From positions 1 through 17,972 of the forward strand of contig JAAXHB010000095.1 in the NCBI GenBank assembly GCA_012271125.1: DNA of 17,972 nucleotides, read 5' to 3'. Below the pieces are notes generated by a model. It did not search any database. It was not told the DNA's origin and saw only the letters and a list, made by a program, of their open reading frames with translations. Positions 8,606-15,781 of the stretch are shown piece by piece (position 1 is the stretch's first letter; the number at the start of each line of letters is the position of its first letter). The translations under genes and the position numbers were made by a program. This DNA comes from Actinomycetota bacterium. Its GTDB lineage: Bacteria; Actinomycetota; Acidimicrobiia; Acidimicrobiales; Aldehydirespiratoraceae.

Positions 8606-8769
8606 AAGGCCGGTGGTTGTCGTGACCGCAGTTTGACAGCGTCCATCGTTGAATCAAAAACGTTGAAATTAAGAAGATACAAGAGTGAAGATAGTCGCAT
8701 CAACCCACCTAAATTATGTGTGCATAAAAGAGAGATATAAGCAATAACTACCAACTATTGGCATAAAAA

Positions 8770-8798
8770 TTGCAAAGTCTTGTAAAAATGGTTAGAAT
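8770..8798 (+). promoter_or_regulatory. Sigma-70-type promoter for the AAA+ gene
   Basis: TTGCAA at 8770-8775 and TAGAAT at 8793-8798 are separated by exactly 17 bp, in AT-rich sequence. Transcription would start near 8805, leaving a leader of about 100 nt before the GTG at 8907. Confidence 0.6.
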
Positions 8799-8841
8799 GC
8801 TTTGGCTTGCCTGGGCTGAATGGCTCATCCATGGCCGGGGT

Positions 8842-8852
8842 TCACCTGGTGA
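8842..8852. promoter_or_regulatory. Short inverted repeat in the AAA+ leader
   Basis: TCACC-T-GGTGA is a 5-bp inverted repeat around one base, about 40 nt downstream of the predicted transcription start and 55 nt before the start codon. It could be a small operator half-site pair or chance. Confidence 0.25.
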
Positions 8853-8895
8853 CGGACGTTGAGCGGTTTCGCCGGTGGTTGGTTAGTTAATACCC

Positions 8896-8902
8896 AAGGA
8901 GG
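8896..8902 (+). promoter_or_regulatory. Strong ribosome binding site deciding the AAA+ start
   Basis: AAGGAGG is 4 nt before GTG 8907. It favours this start over the in-frame TTG at 8859, which has no such site and would add 16 unconserved-looking residues. Confidence 0.8.
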
Positions 8903-8906
8903 AACA

Positions 8907-10085
8907 GTGGACAGAGATGCAAATCCTTACCGACCTGGTGCAGGTACACAACCCCCAGAGCTTGTAGGCCGAGATGAACTGATTGATGAATTTGGTGCGG
9001 AGATGCGCATGGTTATGAAGTGTCGCCCAGTTAAGAGTTTCATGCCAGTTGGCCTACGTGGTGTTGGCAAGACTGTGCTAGTTAACCGTTTTATTGAAAT
9101 AGCTGGCTATGAGGGAGCACGAACGGCTTATTGGGAGGCATCAGAGGAGGGGAAATTTAGCCACCTTCTTGCTGCTCGGCTTCGTGCCGTTTTGTTGGAG
9201 CTTCGGTCCGGATCGGTTAAATCGGCTGTTACCAAGGCATTAAGAGCCTTGCGATCATTTGTGGTGGTGCATCTACCAGATGGGCATGCAATCACTCTTG
9301 GTGTTGAACCTGCTGTTGGAATTGGAGATTCAGGCATTCTTGCCGAGGACGTCACCGACCTCTTGGTCGCGAGTGGCGAGGCAGCGGCCGCACGTGACAG
9401 CGCAATTTTGTTAGCAGTGGATGAGGCACAGTACTTATCCAGAGATGAGCTTGGGAGCTTGATTGGAGCGGTACACCGCACAAACCAACTAGATCTGCCA
9501 GTGATGGTGGTAGCCACTGGGCTACCGCAGCTGCAAGGTCTAGCTGGAGAGGCGCGTAGTTACGCAGAGCGCTTATTTTCATTTCCCAATGTTGACGTGC
9601 TAACGGAGGCAGATGCTCGTTTGGCGCTTGAGAGTCCAGCTAGTCAGTTGAACGTTGAATTCGATGTTGAAGGCATCGATTACATCATGGAAATGTCACG
9701 TGGTTATCCATACTTTCTTCAGGAATGGGGAAGACACTCATGGAACGCTGCGCCTAATGGTTCGAGCCGCATCACATTTGAAGATGTTAAAGCAGCAGAA
9801 ATTGCAGTAATTGACACACTTGATCGGGACTTCTTTCGTGTTCGGTTTGACCGTTTAACGCCAAAGGAACGTCAATACATGAGAGCGATGGCTGAATTAG
9901 GTTTTGGTCCTCATCGTTCTACAGATATTGCTGAGGTGCTTGGGGTGGCTGCTCAGAGTGTCGGGCCGCGGCGCAGCGATTTAATTAAAAAAGGAATGAT
10001 CTACGCACCTCTACGAGGCGAGACAGCATTTACTGTTCCAATGTTTGATGATTTCCTTAAGCGGAACTTTGAACCCGACTGGTAG
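8907..10085 (+). CDS. Orc1/Cdc6-like AAA+ ATPase with C-terminal winged helix
   Basis: A 392-residue stand-alone ATPase. From GTG 8907 it begins MDRDANPYRPGAGTQPPELVGRDEL, the typical entry to an AAA_16/Orc1-like domain. Walker A GLRGVGKT is at 49-56, Walker B ILLAVDEAQ at 167-175 (D172, E173) and a sensor-1-like VMVVATGLPQ near 199-208. Residues about 315-385 (LTPKERQYMRAMAELG, then STDIAEVLGV, then RRSDLIKKGMIY) form a winged helix-turn-helix, so it probably binds DNA through its C-terminus. The family occurs widely as single genes near mobile or defence loci, and its role is generally unclear. Here it faces a helicase across a shared regulatory region. The coding sequence looks AT-richer than its neighbours, with ATT, TTA and AAA codons, hinting at transfer. 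Replication initiation is not implied by the fold alone. Confidence 0.85.
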   Translation: MDRDANPYRPGAGTQPPELVGRDELIDEFGAEMRMVMKCRPVKSFMPVGLRGVGKTVLVNRFIEIAGYEGARTAYWEASEEGKFSHLLAARLRAVLLELRSGSVKSAVTKALRALRSFVVVHLPDGHAITLGVEPAVGIGDSGILAEDVTDLLVASGEAAAARDSAILLAVDEAQYLSRDELGSLIGAVHRTNQLDLPVMVVATGLPQLQGLAGEARSYAERLFSFPNVDVLTEADARLALESPASQLNVEFDVEGIDYIMEMSRGYPYFLQEWGRHSWNAAPNGSSRITFEDVKAAEIAVIDTLDRDFFRVRFDRLTPKERQYMRAMAELGFGPHRSTDIAEVLGVAAQSVGPRRSDLIKKGMIYAPLRGETAFTVPMFDDFLKRNFEPDW

Positions 10086-10141
10086 GGGTCAAAGCAAGAA
10101 CGCTGTTGGTGATGAGGGCGACGGATGTTGATGTAGAGGGG

Positions 10142-11455
10142 TTAAAGGGTGGTGAGGCCTTTGTCGAGGTCGGCGATGATGTCGTCAAGGGTTTCAAGGC
10201 CGACTGCTAGACGCACCTGTCCGGGCAATACACCAGCCGAGGCTTGTTCTTGTTCGGTGAGCTGTGAATGCGTTGTTGATGCGGGGTGGATGACGAGGCT
10301 GCGGACGTCACCGATGTTGGCGACATGGCTGTGCAGCTCCAGTGCTTCCACGAACTTCTGACCAGCTTCACGACCACCTGGTACAACAAAAGACGGAATA
10401 GCACCGAAGCCACGCCCGCCGGTCAGGGTCTTGGCACGCTCATGGGTTGGGTTGGACTCCAAGCCGGCATAAAAGACTTGCTCAACCTTGGGATGATCAT
10501 TGAGATAGTTGGCAACCGCAGCAGCATTCGCGCAGTGGCGTTCCATGCGCAGGCTCAGGGTCTCAAGGCCCTGCAAGAACAAAAACGCATTGAATGGCGA
10601 CATGGCTGCACCGATGTCACGCAGCAGCTGCACTCGTGCCTTGATAACAAACGCTCCAGGGCCAAGCGCAGGCCAGTAGGCAAGGCCGTGATAGCTGGGA
10701 TCAGGCTCGAGATAATTCTTAAACCGCCCCGATGCGCCGAAATCGAAACTACCACCGTCGACGATCACACCGCCGATGGAGGTGCCGTGGCCGCCGATGT
10801 ATTTCGTCGTTGAATGCACGACAATGTCGGCACCGTGTTGGAACGGCTGCACTAGATACGGCGTGGCGGCGGTGTTGTCGATCATTAGTGGGCAGTCGTT
10901 GTCGTGGGCGATCTCAGCCACCGCGGCGATGTCAAGGAAGTCGTTGCCGGGATTGCCGAAGGTCTCGCCGTAGAACACTTTGGTGTTGTCACGCACCGCG
11001 GCGCGCCATTCATCGAGATTGTGGGGGTCTTCGATAAAGGTGACCTCGATGCCCATCTTCGGCATTGTGTAATGCAACAAGTTGTAGGTACCGCCATAAA
11101 GCGACGCTGAGGACACCACATGGTCGCCGGATTCGGCGATGTTGAGAATCGCCAGAGTCTCGGCGGCTTGACCACTACTGACGACTAGTGCGCCGGGCAG
11201 CCCGACTGCTGTATCGGGGGCACCTTCAAGGCTGGCAATCCGGGCTTCGAGGACGGCCTGGGTGGGGTTCATGATGCGGGTGTAGATGTTGCCCATTTCG
11301 GCGAGGGCGAACAGGTTGGCGGCGTGTTCTGTGCTGTTGAAGGTGTAGGACGTGGTCTGGTAGATCGGCACGGCTCGGCTGTTCGTGGCTTCGTCTGGGA
11401 CTTGGCCAGCATGGATTTGGCGGGTTTCGAATCCCCAGTTTTGGTCGTTGGTCAT
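10142..11455 (-). CDS. metY: O-acetylhomoserine sulfhydrylase (PLP, Cys/Met metabolism family)
   Basis: A 437-residue cytoplasmic PLP enzyme that should convert O-acetylhomoserine plus sulfide to homocysteine, feeding methionine synthesis by direct sulfhydrylation. Seen: GFETRQIHAGQVPD at the start; the phosphate-binding YTRIMNPTQAVLEARIASLEG (58-78); SSGQAAETLAIL (93-104); the ring-stacking SLYGGTYNL (118-126); ETFGNPG (164-170); DNTAATPY (193-200) with the cofactor-contacting Asp; and the PLP lysine K218 in HSTTKYIGGHGTSIGG. Length and the STTKYIGGHG form fit MetY rather than the shorter MetB/MetZ enzymes. TAAGGAG is 5 nt upstream of the ATG. It is convergent with the AAA+ gene (56 bp). No SAM-type riboswitch is recognisable in the 101 bp upstream, so regulation is unclear. 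Confidence 0.92.
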   Translation of the reverse strand: MTNDQNWGFETRQIHAGQVPDEATNSRAVPIYQTTSYTFNSTEHAANLFALAEMGNIYTRIMNPTQAVLEARIASLEGAPDTAVGLPGALVVSSGQAAETLAILNIAESGDHVVSSASLYGGTYNLLHYTMPKMGIEVTFIEDPHNLDEWRAAVRDNTKVFYGETFGNPGNDFLDIAAVAEIAHDNDCPLMIDNTAATPYLVQPFQHGADIVVHSTTKYIGGHGTSIGGVIVDGGSFDFGASGRFKNYLEPDPSYHGLAYWPALGPGAFVIKARVQLLRDIGAAMSPFNAFLFLQGLETLSLRMERHCANAAAVANYLNDHPKVEQVFYAGLESNPTHERAKTLTGGRGFGAIPSFVVPGGREAGQKFVEALELHSHVANIGDVRSLVIHPASTTHSQLTEQEQASAGVLPGQVRLAVGLETLDDIIADLDKGLTTL

Positions 11456-11460
11456 GTTGG

Positions 11461-11467
11461 CTCCTTA
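11461..11467 (-). promoter_or_regulatory. Ribosome binding site of metY
   Basis: On the minus strand TAAGGAG ends 5 nt before the ATG at 11455, confirming that start. Confidence 0.75.
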
Positions 11468-11521
11468 GGTGTGTGCGCCCGTGTTTCGGACAGTCTTGTT
11501 TGAGGGTAGCGAGACCACGAG

Positions 11522-11551
11522 CTAATCCCTACCTGTTTGGTCAGGAATTAG
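11522..11551 (-). terminator. Hairpin between the small membrane gene and metY
   Basis: CTAATCCCT and AGGAATTAG form a 9-bp stem with one C-A mismatch around a 12-nt loop, beginning 5 nt past the stop of the 11557-11961 gene. There is no U-tract after it in the minus direction (the T run precedes it), so it is a weak terminator candidate. It could also be an attenuating or mRNA-stabilising structure ahead of metY. Confidence 0.35.
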
Positions 11552-11556
11552 AAAAA

Positions 11557-11961
11557 TCAATCATGAAAGAAGTCATGCTCGGCTGGGTCGAAGTTGTCAG
11601 GTGGATGGTTCGGCGGGGCGAACAGGTCGTTGTCGGTTTCACCCAAGATGCCGAGCTTGCGCATTTTTGCTCGCCGCCGTGCCTCTAGGAATATGTACTG
11701 CTGGACGTCCTGGGGTGTGTCGTCGTCGAGGAACATATGAGACGCTTTCGGATCGCGCATGACCTCGTCTCGCACCTCATCGCGAGACACGTCACATGGC
11801 TGCTTATTGGGCTTGCGGCCCTGACAATGTGAGCTGCGCTGCTCATCTGAGAGTCGTCCAGCTAATCGCCATCCGCATACTGCGCTGCCAATCCAGACGG
11901 GACCAGTTATCACAAACGGGCCCATAAGCATGTAATACATAACATCGTAAAAAGTAATCAC
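11557..11961 (-). CDS. Small single-pass membrane protein of unknown function
   Basis: A 134-residue protein I do not recognise. Residues about 8-33 (MYYMLMGPFVITGPVWIGSAVCGWRL) form one hydrophobic segment. The rest is a polar, charged tail: SRDEVRDEVMRDPKA, a likely helix with EARRRAKMRKLG near 94-105, then a Pro/Asp/Asn-rich acidic end finishing DPAEHDFFHD. Topology is probably a short N-terminal tail and a cytoplasmic C-terminus. The start is a GTG at 11961; a ribosome-binding-like AAAGGTG lies 13 nt upstream, rather far. In-frame ATGs at 11940, 11931 and 11925 are alternatives, but later ones cut into the membrane segment. It lies between metY and the mscS-type gene on the same strand, 101 and 144 bp away, so it may have its own promoter. 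I trust it as a gene because of its length, segment structure and lack of a better frame. Confidence 0.6.
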   Translation of the reverse strand: MITFYDVMYYMLMGPFVITGPVWIGSAVCGWRLAGRLSDEQRSSHCQGRKPNKQPCDVSRDEVRDEVMRDPKASHMFLDDDTPQDVQQYIFLEARRRAKMRKLGILGETDNDLFAPPNHPPDNFDPAEHDFFHD

Positions 11962-12017
11962 ACATCACAGACTACACCTTTAGACATAAAAACACACAAC
12001 CTGCGCTCTGCGCTTCA

Positions 12018-12027
12018 AAGAATTCTT
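12018..12027. other. 10-bp perfect palindrome AAGAATTCTT
   Basis: AAGAATTCTT lies in the 144-bp gap between the MscS gene and the small membrane protein, just after a tandem CTGCGCT repeat (12001-12014). With the small gene running leftward from 11961, it sits about 60 bp upstream of its start, where an operator could be. A chance palindrome is equally possible. Confidence 0.25.
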
Positions 12028-12044
12028 AGAGTTGGGCTGGCGGG

Positions 12045-12085
12045 CTTGAATGCGCGCAACCGCGTTTAGCGTGAGCACATTCAAG
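12045..12085 (-). terminator. Long-loop hairpin downstream of the MscS gene
   Basis: CTTGAATG (12045-12052) and CATTCAAG (12078-12085) are a perfect 8-bp inverted repeat around a GC-rich 25-nt loop that can itself fold. It starts about 20 nt after the stop of the MscS gene. It has no U-tract, so it would be a non-canonical terminator. Confidence 0.35.
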
Positions 12086-12105
12086 GCCGATAAAGGCCAC
12101 GAACG

Positions 12106-13185
12106 CTAGGTGGGGTCGTTGCGGAGCCAGACGGTTTGTTGAGGGAAGGGGATTTCGATGCCAGCTTTGTCGAAAGCTTCTTTGAGGCGCAGGCGCAGTT
12201 CGCGCTCCACACTCCACTGCAACGAAGGCTCGGTTTTGACGACGATCCGCAGTGCAATGCCTGATGCTCCCAGACTCTGAACGCCTAGCACTCGTGGCGC
12301 TTCGGAGAGTTCGTCGCCGCCCCATTCAGGGTCAGCCCACATTTCGGCGCTGACTTCTTCGATAACGGTCATCGCCTGACGCAAATCTGTGTCGTAGGAA
12401 ACTTCTATGTCGATGAGCGCCATCGACCAGAGCTGGGAGTAGTTGGCAACCCGGTTGATCTGACCGTTGGGGACATGCCAGACGGTGCCATGCTTGTCGC
12501 GCACGGTTGTGGATCGCAGCGAAACCTTTTCGACTGTGCCGGTGGCGTCGCCGAAGTCGATGACATCACCTACGCCGTAGTTATCTTCGATGAGCATGAA
12601 CAGTCCAGTCAAAAAATCCTTGACGACGGACTGAGCACCAAAACCGAGCGCCACACCAGCAATGCCGGCACCGGCGATCAGCGGACCAAGGTTGACGCCG
12701 ACTTCGCCGAGGATGACCATCGCCGTCATTGTCCAAATCAGCACCAGCACGATGCTGCGCAGGACATGGCCGAGCGTCTCGGCACGAGCTTCGGCTCGGC
12801 TCGCTTCGATTTCTTGCATTTCCTTGCCGCCGGGGCCTAGTTCTCGCAGCGCCTTGAGGGGGCTGTCGACGGGGGCGGCGCCGATGCGTTTGGCCAGGCG
12901 CACGATGGCTCGTTTGGCGATTCGAGATGCGACCCAGCCGATGAGCAGCACAACAATGACACGGATTGGGCGGTTGAGAAACCATTCTGCGGCGGTGGCA
13001 AGGGCGGCGTTGTTGGTCCAGTCGTAGACATTGCGACAGATTGCGCTTTGGTCGGTTACGCCGCAGGCATCGGCGAGGCCGGTATTGGCTTGGGCGAGTA
13101 TTAGGGCGGGATTTGGCCAAGAAAGATTTAACACGGCGTCCACGCTAGTCACCGCTGCGGTAGCGGGCATTAGTTTTTCATGCAT
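12106..13185 (-). CDS. MscS-family mechanosensitive ion channel
   Basis: A 359-residue inner-membrane channel that should open under membrane tension to release solutes after osmotic downshock. Seen: a first strong helix NRPIRVIVVLLIGWVASRIA (71-90), a second near 142-162, and the pore-helix block from GAGIAGVALGFGAQSVVKDF (172-191) into LIEDNYGVGDVI, followed by the beta domain RSTTVRDKHGTVWHVPNGQI (224-243) typical of MscS/YggB. The C-terminal alpha/beta domain ends EIPFPQQTVWLR. The N-terminal 70 residues are less hydrophobic and carry C41 and C50. The ATG at 13185 has no visible ribosome binding site; ATG 13170 is an alternative. Only 13 bp separate it from the divergent modA start, so promoters must lie within the opposing genes or the transcripts are leaderless. 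Confidence 0.88.
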   Translation of the reverse strand: MHEKLMPATAAVTSVDAVLNLSWPNPALILAQANTGLADACGVTDQSAICRNVYDWTNNAALATAAEWFLNRPIRVIVVLLIGWVASRIAKRAIVRLAKRIGAAPVDSPLKALRELGPGGKEMQEIEASRAEARAETLGHVLRSIVLVLIWTMTAMVILGEVGVNLGPLIAGAGIAGVALGFGAQSVVKDFLTGLFMLIEDNYGVGDVIDFGDATGTVEKVSLRSTTVRDKHGTVWHVPNGQINRVANYSQLWSMALIDIEVSYDTDLRQAMTVIEEVSAEMWADPEWGGDELSEAPRVLGVQSLGASGIALRIVVKTEPSLQWSVERELRLRLKEAFDKAGIEIPFPQQTVWLRNDPT

Positions 13186-13198
13186 TAGTTATTGCGGC

Positions 13199-13915
13199 GT
13201 GCGCAGGGGCTGGTTGCTGTTTCTCGCAGCAGTTTTGTTGGGTTGTAGTTCTGATGATGGGCGGGTGACAGTGATGGCAGCGTCGTCATTAGCAGAGGTG
13301 ATGGATCATTTCGACGACGACATAGACGACGACAACATTGACGGCGTAAGCGTGATAACCGCTGGGAGCTCCGTGTTGGTTTCACAACTCGCTGCTGGTG
13401 CTGATGGTGACATCTTGATCACCGCCGACGCTGACAGCATGAACCGTGCCATTGAGCAAGGCCTTGTAAAAGGCAAACCGAGCGTGATCGCACAGAATCG
13501 CCTGGTGTTAGCAGTCGCCACAGGAAACCCCGGCGGAGTTGAGTCATTAAATGATCTCAGCAGAAAGGAACTATTAGTAGGACTTTGCGCTGAGGAAGTC
13601 CCATGCGGCGCGCTTAGCGCTCAGGCATTAGATAGAGCCGGTGTTGAAGTATCAGCGGATACGTATGAATCAAGCGTCCGTGCGCTTCGCACCAAAATCG
13701 CACTAGGCGAGTTAGATGTCGGCTTGGTCTACGCCACTGACGCTCAAGCCCTAGACCTACAAACCGTCGCTGTTCCCGAGCTAAACAACTTCACCAACGA
13801 CTACTACATAGCCTCCATCGTTCCCAACCCACCCAGCTCGGTACAAACTTTTCTTTCCCTTTTCCTCTCCAGGGGAATGCAACATTTAGATGCCGCAGGG
13901 TTTGTAACGAAATGA
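13199..13915 (+). CDS. modA: Molybdate/tungstate-binding lipoprotein of an ABC importer
   Basis: The extracytoplasmic binding protein of a molybdate (or tungstate) importer, 238 residues. From GTG 13199 it reads as a classic lipoprotein signal: MRRGWLLFLAAVLLGC, with lipobox LLGC and acylated C16, then SSDDGRVTVMAASSLAEVMDHF, the ModA N-terminal strand with the oxyanion-binding AASSL. TAGSSVLVSQL (about 57-67) is the second ligand loop. FTNDYYIASIV and the closing FLSLFLSRGMQHLDAAGF match the ModA C-terminus. An acidic DDDIDDDNID stretch (13313-13345) replaces the usual short helix end. The frame is open upstream to 13031, but the signal peptide fixes the start near 13199. No ribosome binding site is visible, so the mRNA may be leaderless. 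Its stop overlaps modB by ATGA. Confidence 0.9.
   Translation: MRRGWLLFLAAVLLGCSSDDGRVTVMAASSLAEVMDHFDDDIDDDNIDGVSVITAGSSVLVSQLAAGADGDILITADADSMNRAIEQGLVKGKPSVIAQNRLVLAVATGNPGGVESLNDLSRKELLVGLCAEEVPCGALSAQALDRAGVEVSADTYESSVRALRTKIALGELDVGLVYATDAQALDLQTVAVPELNNFTNDYYIASIVPNPPSSVQTFLSLFLSRGMQHLDAAGFVTK
13313..13345 (+). repeat. GAC-GAC-GAC acidic triplet tract in modA
   Basis: The codons GAC GAC GAC ATA GAC GAC GAC AAC ATT GAC GGC give D3-I-D3-N-I-D-G. It is the same kind of Asp/Asn triplet run as at 569-646 and 17405-17467. Confidence 0.65.
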
Positions 13916-14706
13916 GGGTGCCGGGGGTGGTACGCGGGGTTGGGTATGTGACAGTGGTGCTGTTAGCAGTGCCGATAGTTGGGGTGTTGCAGCGAGCCCC
14001 ATGGTCGGAGTTAGGAAATCAGCTGAGCCGACCGGCGTTGTTGGATGCCCTATGGGTATCGCTGGTGGTGAGTTTGGTAGCGGCAGGGGCGTGTTTGGTG
14101 CTGGGGTTGCCGTTGGCGTTGTTGTTGAGCCGGGCGACGCATCGGGGCGTGCGATTTTTGCGGGTGCTGGTGATGTTGCCGATGGTGTTGCCTCCGGTTG
14201 TTGCCGGCACGGCATTGCTGTTTGCCTTGGGACGGCGAGGACTGCTGGGGCAGTGGTTGTATGACTGGTTCGGAGTGTCGTTGCCGTTCAGCATTGCCGG
14301 AGCGGTAGTAGCGGCGACATTTGTGGCGTTGCCGTTCTTTGTGATCACGGTTGAGTCGGCGTTGCGTCAAGCGGGTCAAGACATTGAAGAAGCCGGCACG
14401 GTGTTGGGCGCGGGAGCGTGGGCGAACCTGTTTTTTGTGACTTTGCCGACGATACGCTCAGCGATTGTGGCGGGGGCAGCACTGGCATGGTCAAGAGCGT
14501 TAGGAGAGTTTGGGGCAACCTTGACATTCGCAGGCAGCTTTCCGGGGCGGACACGAACCTTGCCGTTGGAGACTTATTTGGCGTTGGAGAGCGATCCGCA
14601 AGGTGCGATTGTGATCAGCCTTGTGTTGTTGGCGGTTGCGGTGGTGGTGTTGGTGAGTTTGCGAGGGTATTGGTTGGGTGAGCAGGGCAAAGGTGTGGAC
14701 AAGTGA
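13912..14706 (+). CDS. modB: Molybdate ABC transporter permease
   Basis: The 264-residue inner-membrane permease of the molybdate importer, with about six helices. Seen: ALWVSLVVSLVAAGACLVLGLPLALLLSR (46-74), FLRVLVMLPMVLPPVVAGTALL (82-103), the ATPase-contact EAA loop EEAGTVLGAGAWANLFFVTLP (159-179), and RALGEFGATLTFAGSFPGRTRTLP (195-218), the signature end of ModB. The ATG overlaps the modA stop by 4 bp (ATGA), giving translational coupling. Its tail overlaps modC by 29 bp. Length is a little longer than the usual 225-250 because of the C-terminal extension RGYWLGEQGKGVDK. Confidence 0.92.
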   Translation: MRVPGVVRGVGYVTVVLLAVPIVGVLQRAPWSELGNQLSRPALLDALWVSLVVSLVAAGACLVLGLPLALLLSRATHRGVRFLRVLVMLPMVLPPVVAGTALLFALGRRGLLGQWLYDWFGVSLPFSIAGAVVAATFVALPFFVITVESALRQAGQDIEEAGTVLGAGAWANLFFVTLPTIRSAIVAGAALAWSRALGEFGATLTFAGSFPGRTRTLPLETYLALESDPQGAIVISLVLLAVAVVVLVSLRGYWLGEQGKGVDK

Positions 14707-15781
14707 GCTGGCCCAAGTGATCTGGAAGGTCAACGGCACCGTTCAGCGCGGCGACTGGCAGCTGCGACTTGACGGTTTGGAGTTTTCGGACGGAGTTACT
14801 GCTGTTGTTGGGGCGAACGGGTCGGGCAAGACGACTTTGGCTCGACTGCTGGGTGGGCTTGAACAATTATCAGGGACAGGTCTGTCAGGGATGGGTCAAA
14901 TCTCGCGGGAAGGAGCCGATGGGATTGAGGTTTTGGATGATCTGACAGCAGGGGTGTTCGTCGAGCCAAAAGAGCGTGGCGTGGGGTTCATTTTTCAAGA
15001 CCTGCGGTTATTTGAGCATCTGAGCGCCTTGGACAATGTTGCCTTTGGTCTACGACGAACTGGTAGAGCCAAGACCGAGGCGCGGCGACAGGCAGGGGAG
15101 TGGTTGTCGGTCGTGGGACTAGCGGAGAGCGACTGGAGGGAGCGTCCTGAGAAGTTGTCAGGTGGGCAGCGTCAAAGGGTTGCCATAGCTCGAGCCTTGG
15201 CACCCAAACCAGAGCTTTTGATCGCAGATGAGCCCTTTGCCTCTATTGACAGTGCTGGACGGAACCTCTTGCGACAGATTGCAGTGCCAAATCTGATTTT
15301 GATCACGCATGATCCGGTAGATGTGAGTACCTGGGCGGATTCTGTAGTGGTGCTTGACAAAGAGCGGGTGGTGGCTCGTGGTCGGCCTAGCGAGGTGGCG
15401 GCAGCGCCGGGAAGTAGTTGGGCGGCACAGTTTCTGGGCGCCAACGTTGTTAAAGGCACAGCCCAAGATGTCAATGTCACCACAAAGACCGGTTTCGAGC
15501 TGATCACAGCAACTCCAGCCACGGGAGACGTGTACGCGACCTTTGCGGCACATTCGGTGACGTTGCATCCAGAGATGCCCTCGGCTAGTAGCGCACGAAA
15601 TGTTTGGCGGGGAACCGTTGAACGAGTTGAAACCGACCATGCCATGGCGAGGGTGAGTTTTGCGTCGCCATTGGTGATGCGAGCCGATATCACAGCGAAG
15701 TCAGCCCAGGATTTAGAGCTGGTGCCTGGGTCGGGGGTGTGGGTGTCGGTGAAGGCGACCGAGGTTTCGGTCGTTAGTTAA
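14678..15781 (+). CDS. modC: Molybdate ABC transporter ATPase with TOBE-like C-terminus
   Basis: A 367-residue cytoplasmic ATPase driving ModB. Seen: Walker A GANGSGKTT (45-53), GIFVEP-like VFVEPKERGVGFIFQD (93-108) with Q107, signature LSGGQRQR (160-167), Walker B LLIADEP (180-186), D-loop SID, and switch His H211 in ITHDPVDV. Residues about 305-365 (NVWRGTVERVE, then ARVSFASPLVMRADIT) form a TOBE/Mop-like domain that can bind oxyanion. The stretch between DEP and THD is slightly short against the usual family spacing. The GTG at 14678 overlaps modB by 29 bp and has GAGGG 10 nt upstream; GTG 14693 and GTG 14717 are in-frame alternatives. The stop overlaps the convergent acyl-CoA ligase by 8 bp, so no terminator lies between them. 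Confidence 0.92.
   Translation: MSRAKVWTSELAQVIWKVNGTVQRGDWQLRLDGLEFSDGVTAVVGANGSGKTTLARLLGGLEQLSGTGLSGMGQISREGADGIEVLDDLTAGVFVEPKERGVGFIFQDLRLFEHLSALDNVAFGLRRTGRAKTEARRQAGEWLSVVGLAESDWRERPEKLSGGQRQRVAIARALAPKPELLIADEPFASIDSAGRNLLRQIAVPNLILITHDPVDVSTWADSVVVLDKERVVARGRPSEVAAAPGSSWAAQFLGANVVKGTAQDVNVTTKTGFELITATPATGDVYATFAAHSVTLHPEMPSASSARNVWRGTVERVETDHAMARVSFASPLVMRADITAKSAQDLELVPGSGVWVSVKATEVSVVS

Larger units (their letters stand above)
8546..8906. other. AT-rich divergent intergenic region between helicase and AAA+ ATPase
   Basis: 361 bp with no convincing protein gene. It holds a 15-bp tandem repeat next to the helicase start, an AT-rich middle (about 8640-8800), a good promoter for the AAA+ gene, and a leader of about 100 nt with short possible leader ORFs. 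Its composition looks AT-richer than the transporter genes to the left and metY to the right. I found no tRNA-like or riboswitch-like structure. Confidence 0.6.

Noticed and set aside
8557..8754. A 65-codon minus-strand frame upstream of the helicase, in the place an antitoxin might sit beside the RelE-like domain
   Set aside because: It starts only at a TTG, has no ribosome binding site, and its protein is partly an artefact of the 15-bp repeat (SRFGPSRFG). It has no antitoxin-like DNA-binding motif.
8859..8906. TTG start giving 16 extra residues on the AAA+ ATPase
   Set aside because: GTG 8907 has AAGGAGG at the right distance and the family begins near DRDANPYRPG; the TTG has no support.
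6190..10141. Attachment-site direct repeats flanking the helicase/AAA+ insert
   Set aside because: The left (6190-6265) and right (10086-10141) gaps were compared by eye and share no repeat or tRNA end.
11456..11556. SAM-type riboswitch ahead of metY
   Set aside because: The 101-bp region shows a simple hairpin but none of the multi-helix junction or conserved loops of SAM riboswitches that I can recognise.
13031..13198. Longer modA with 56 extra N-terminal residues
   Set aside because: The extension lies antisense to the MscS gene and would bury the lipoprotein signal MRRGWLLFLAAVLLGC, which must be N-terminal.
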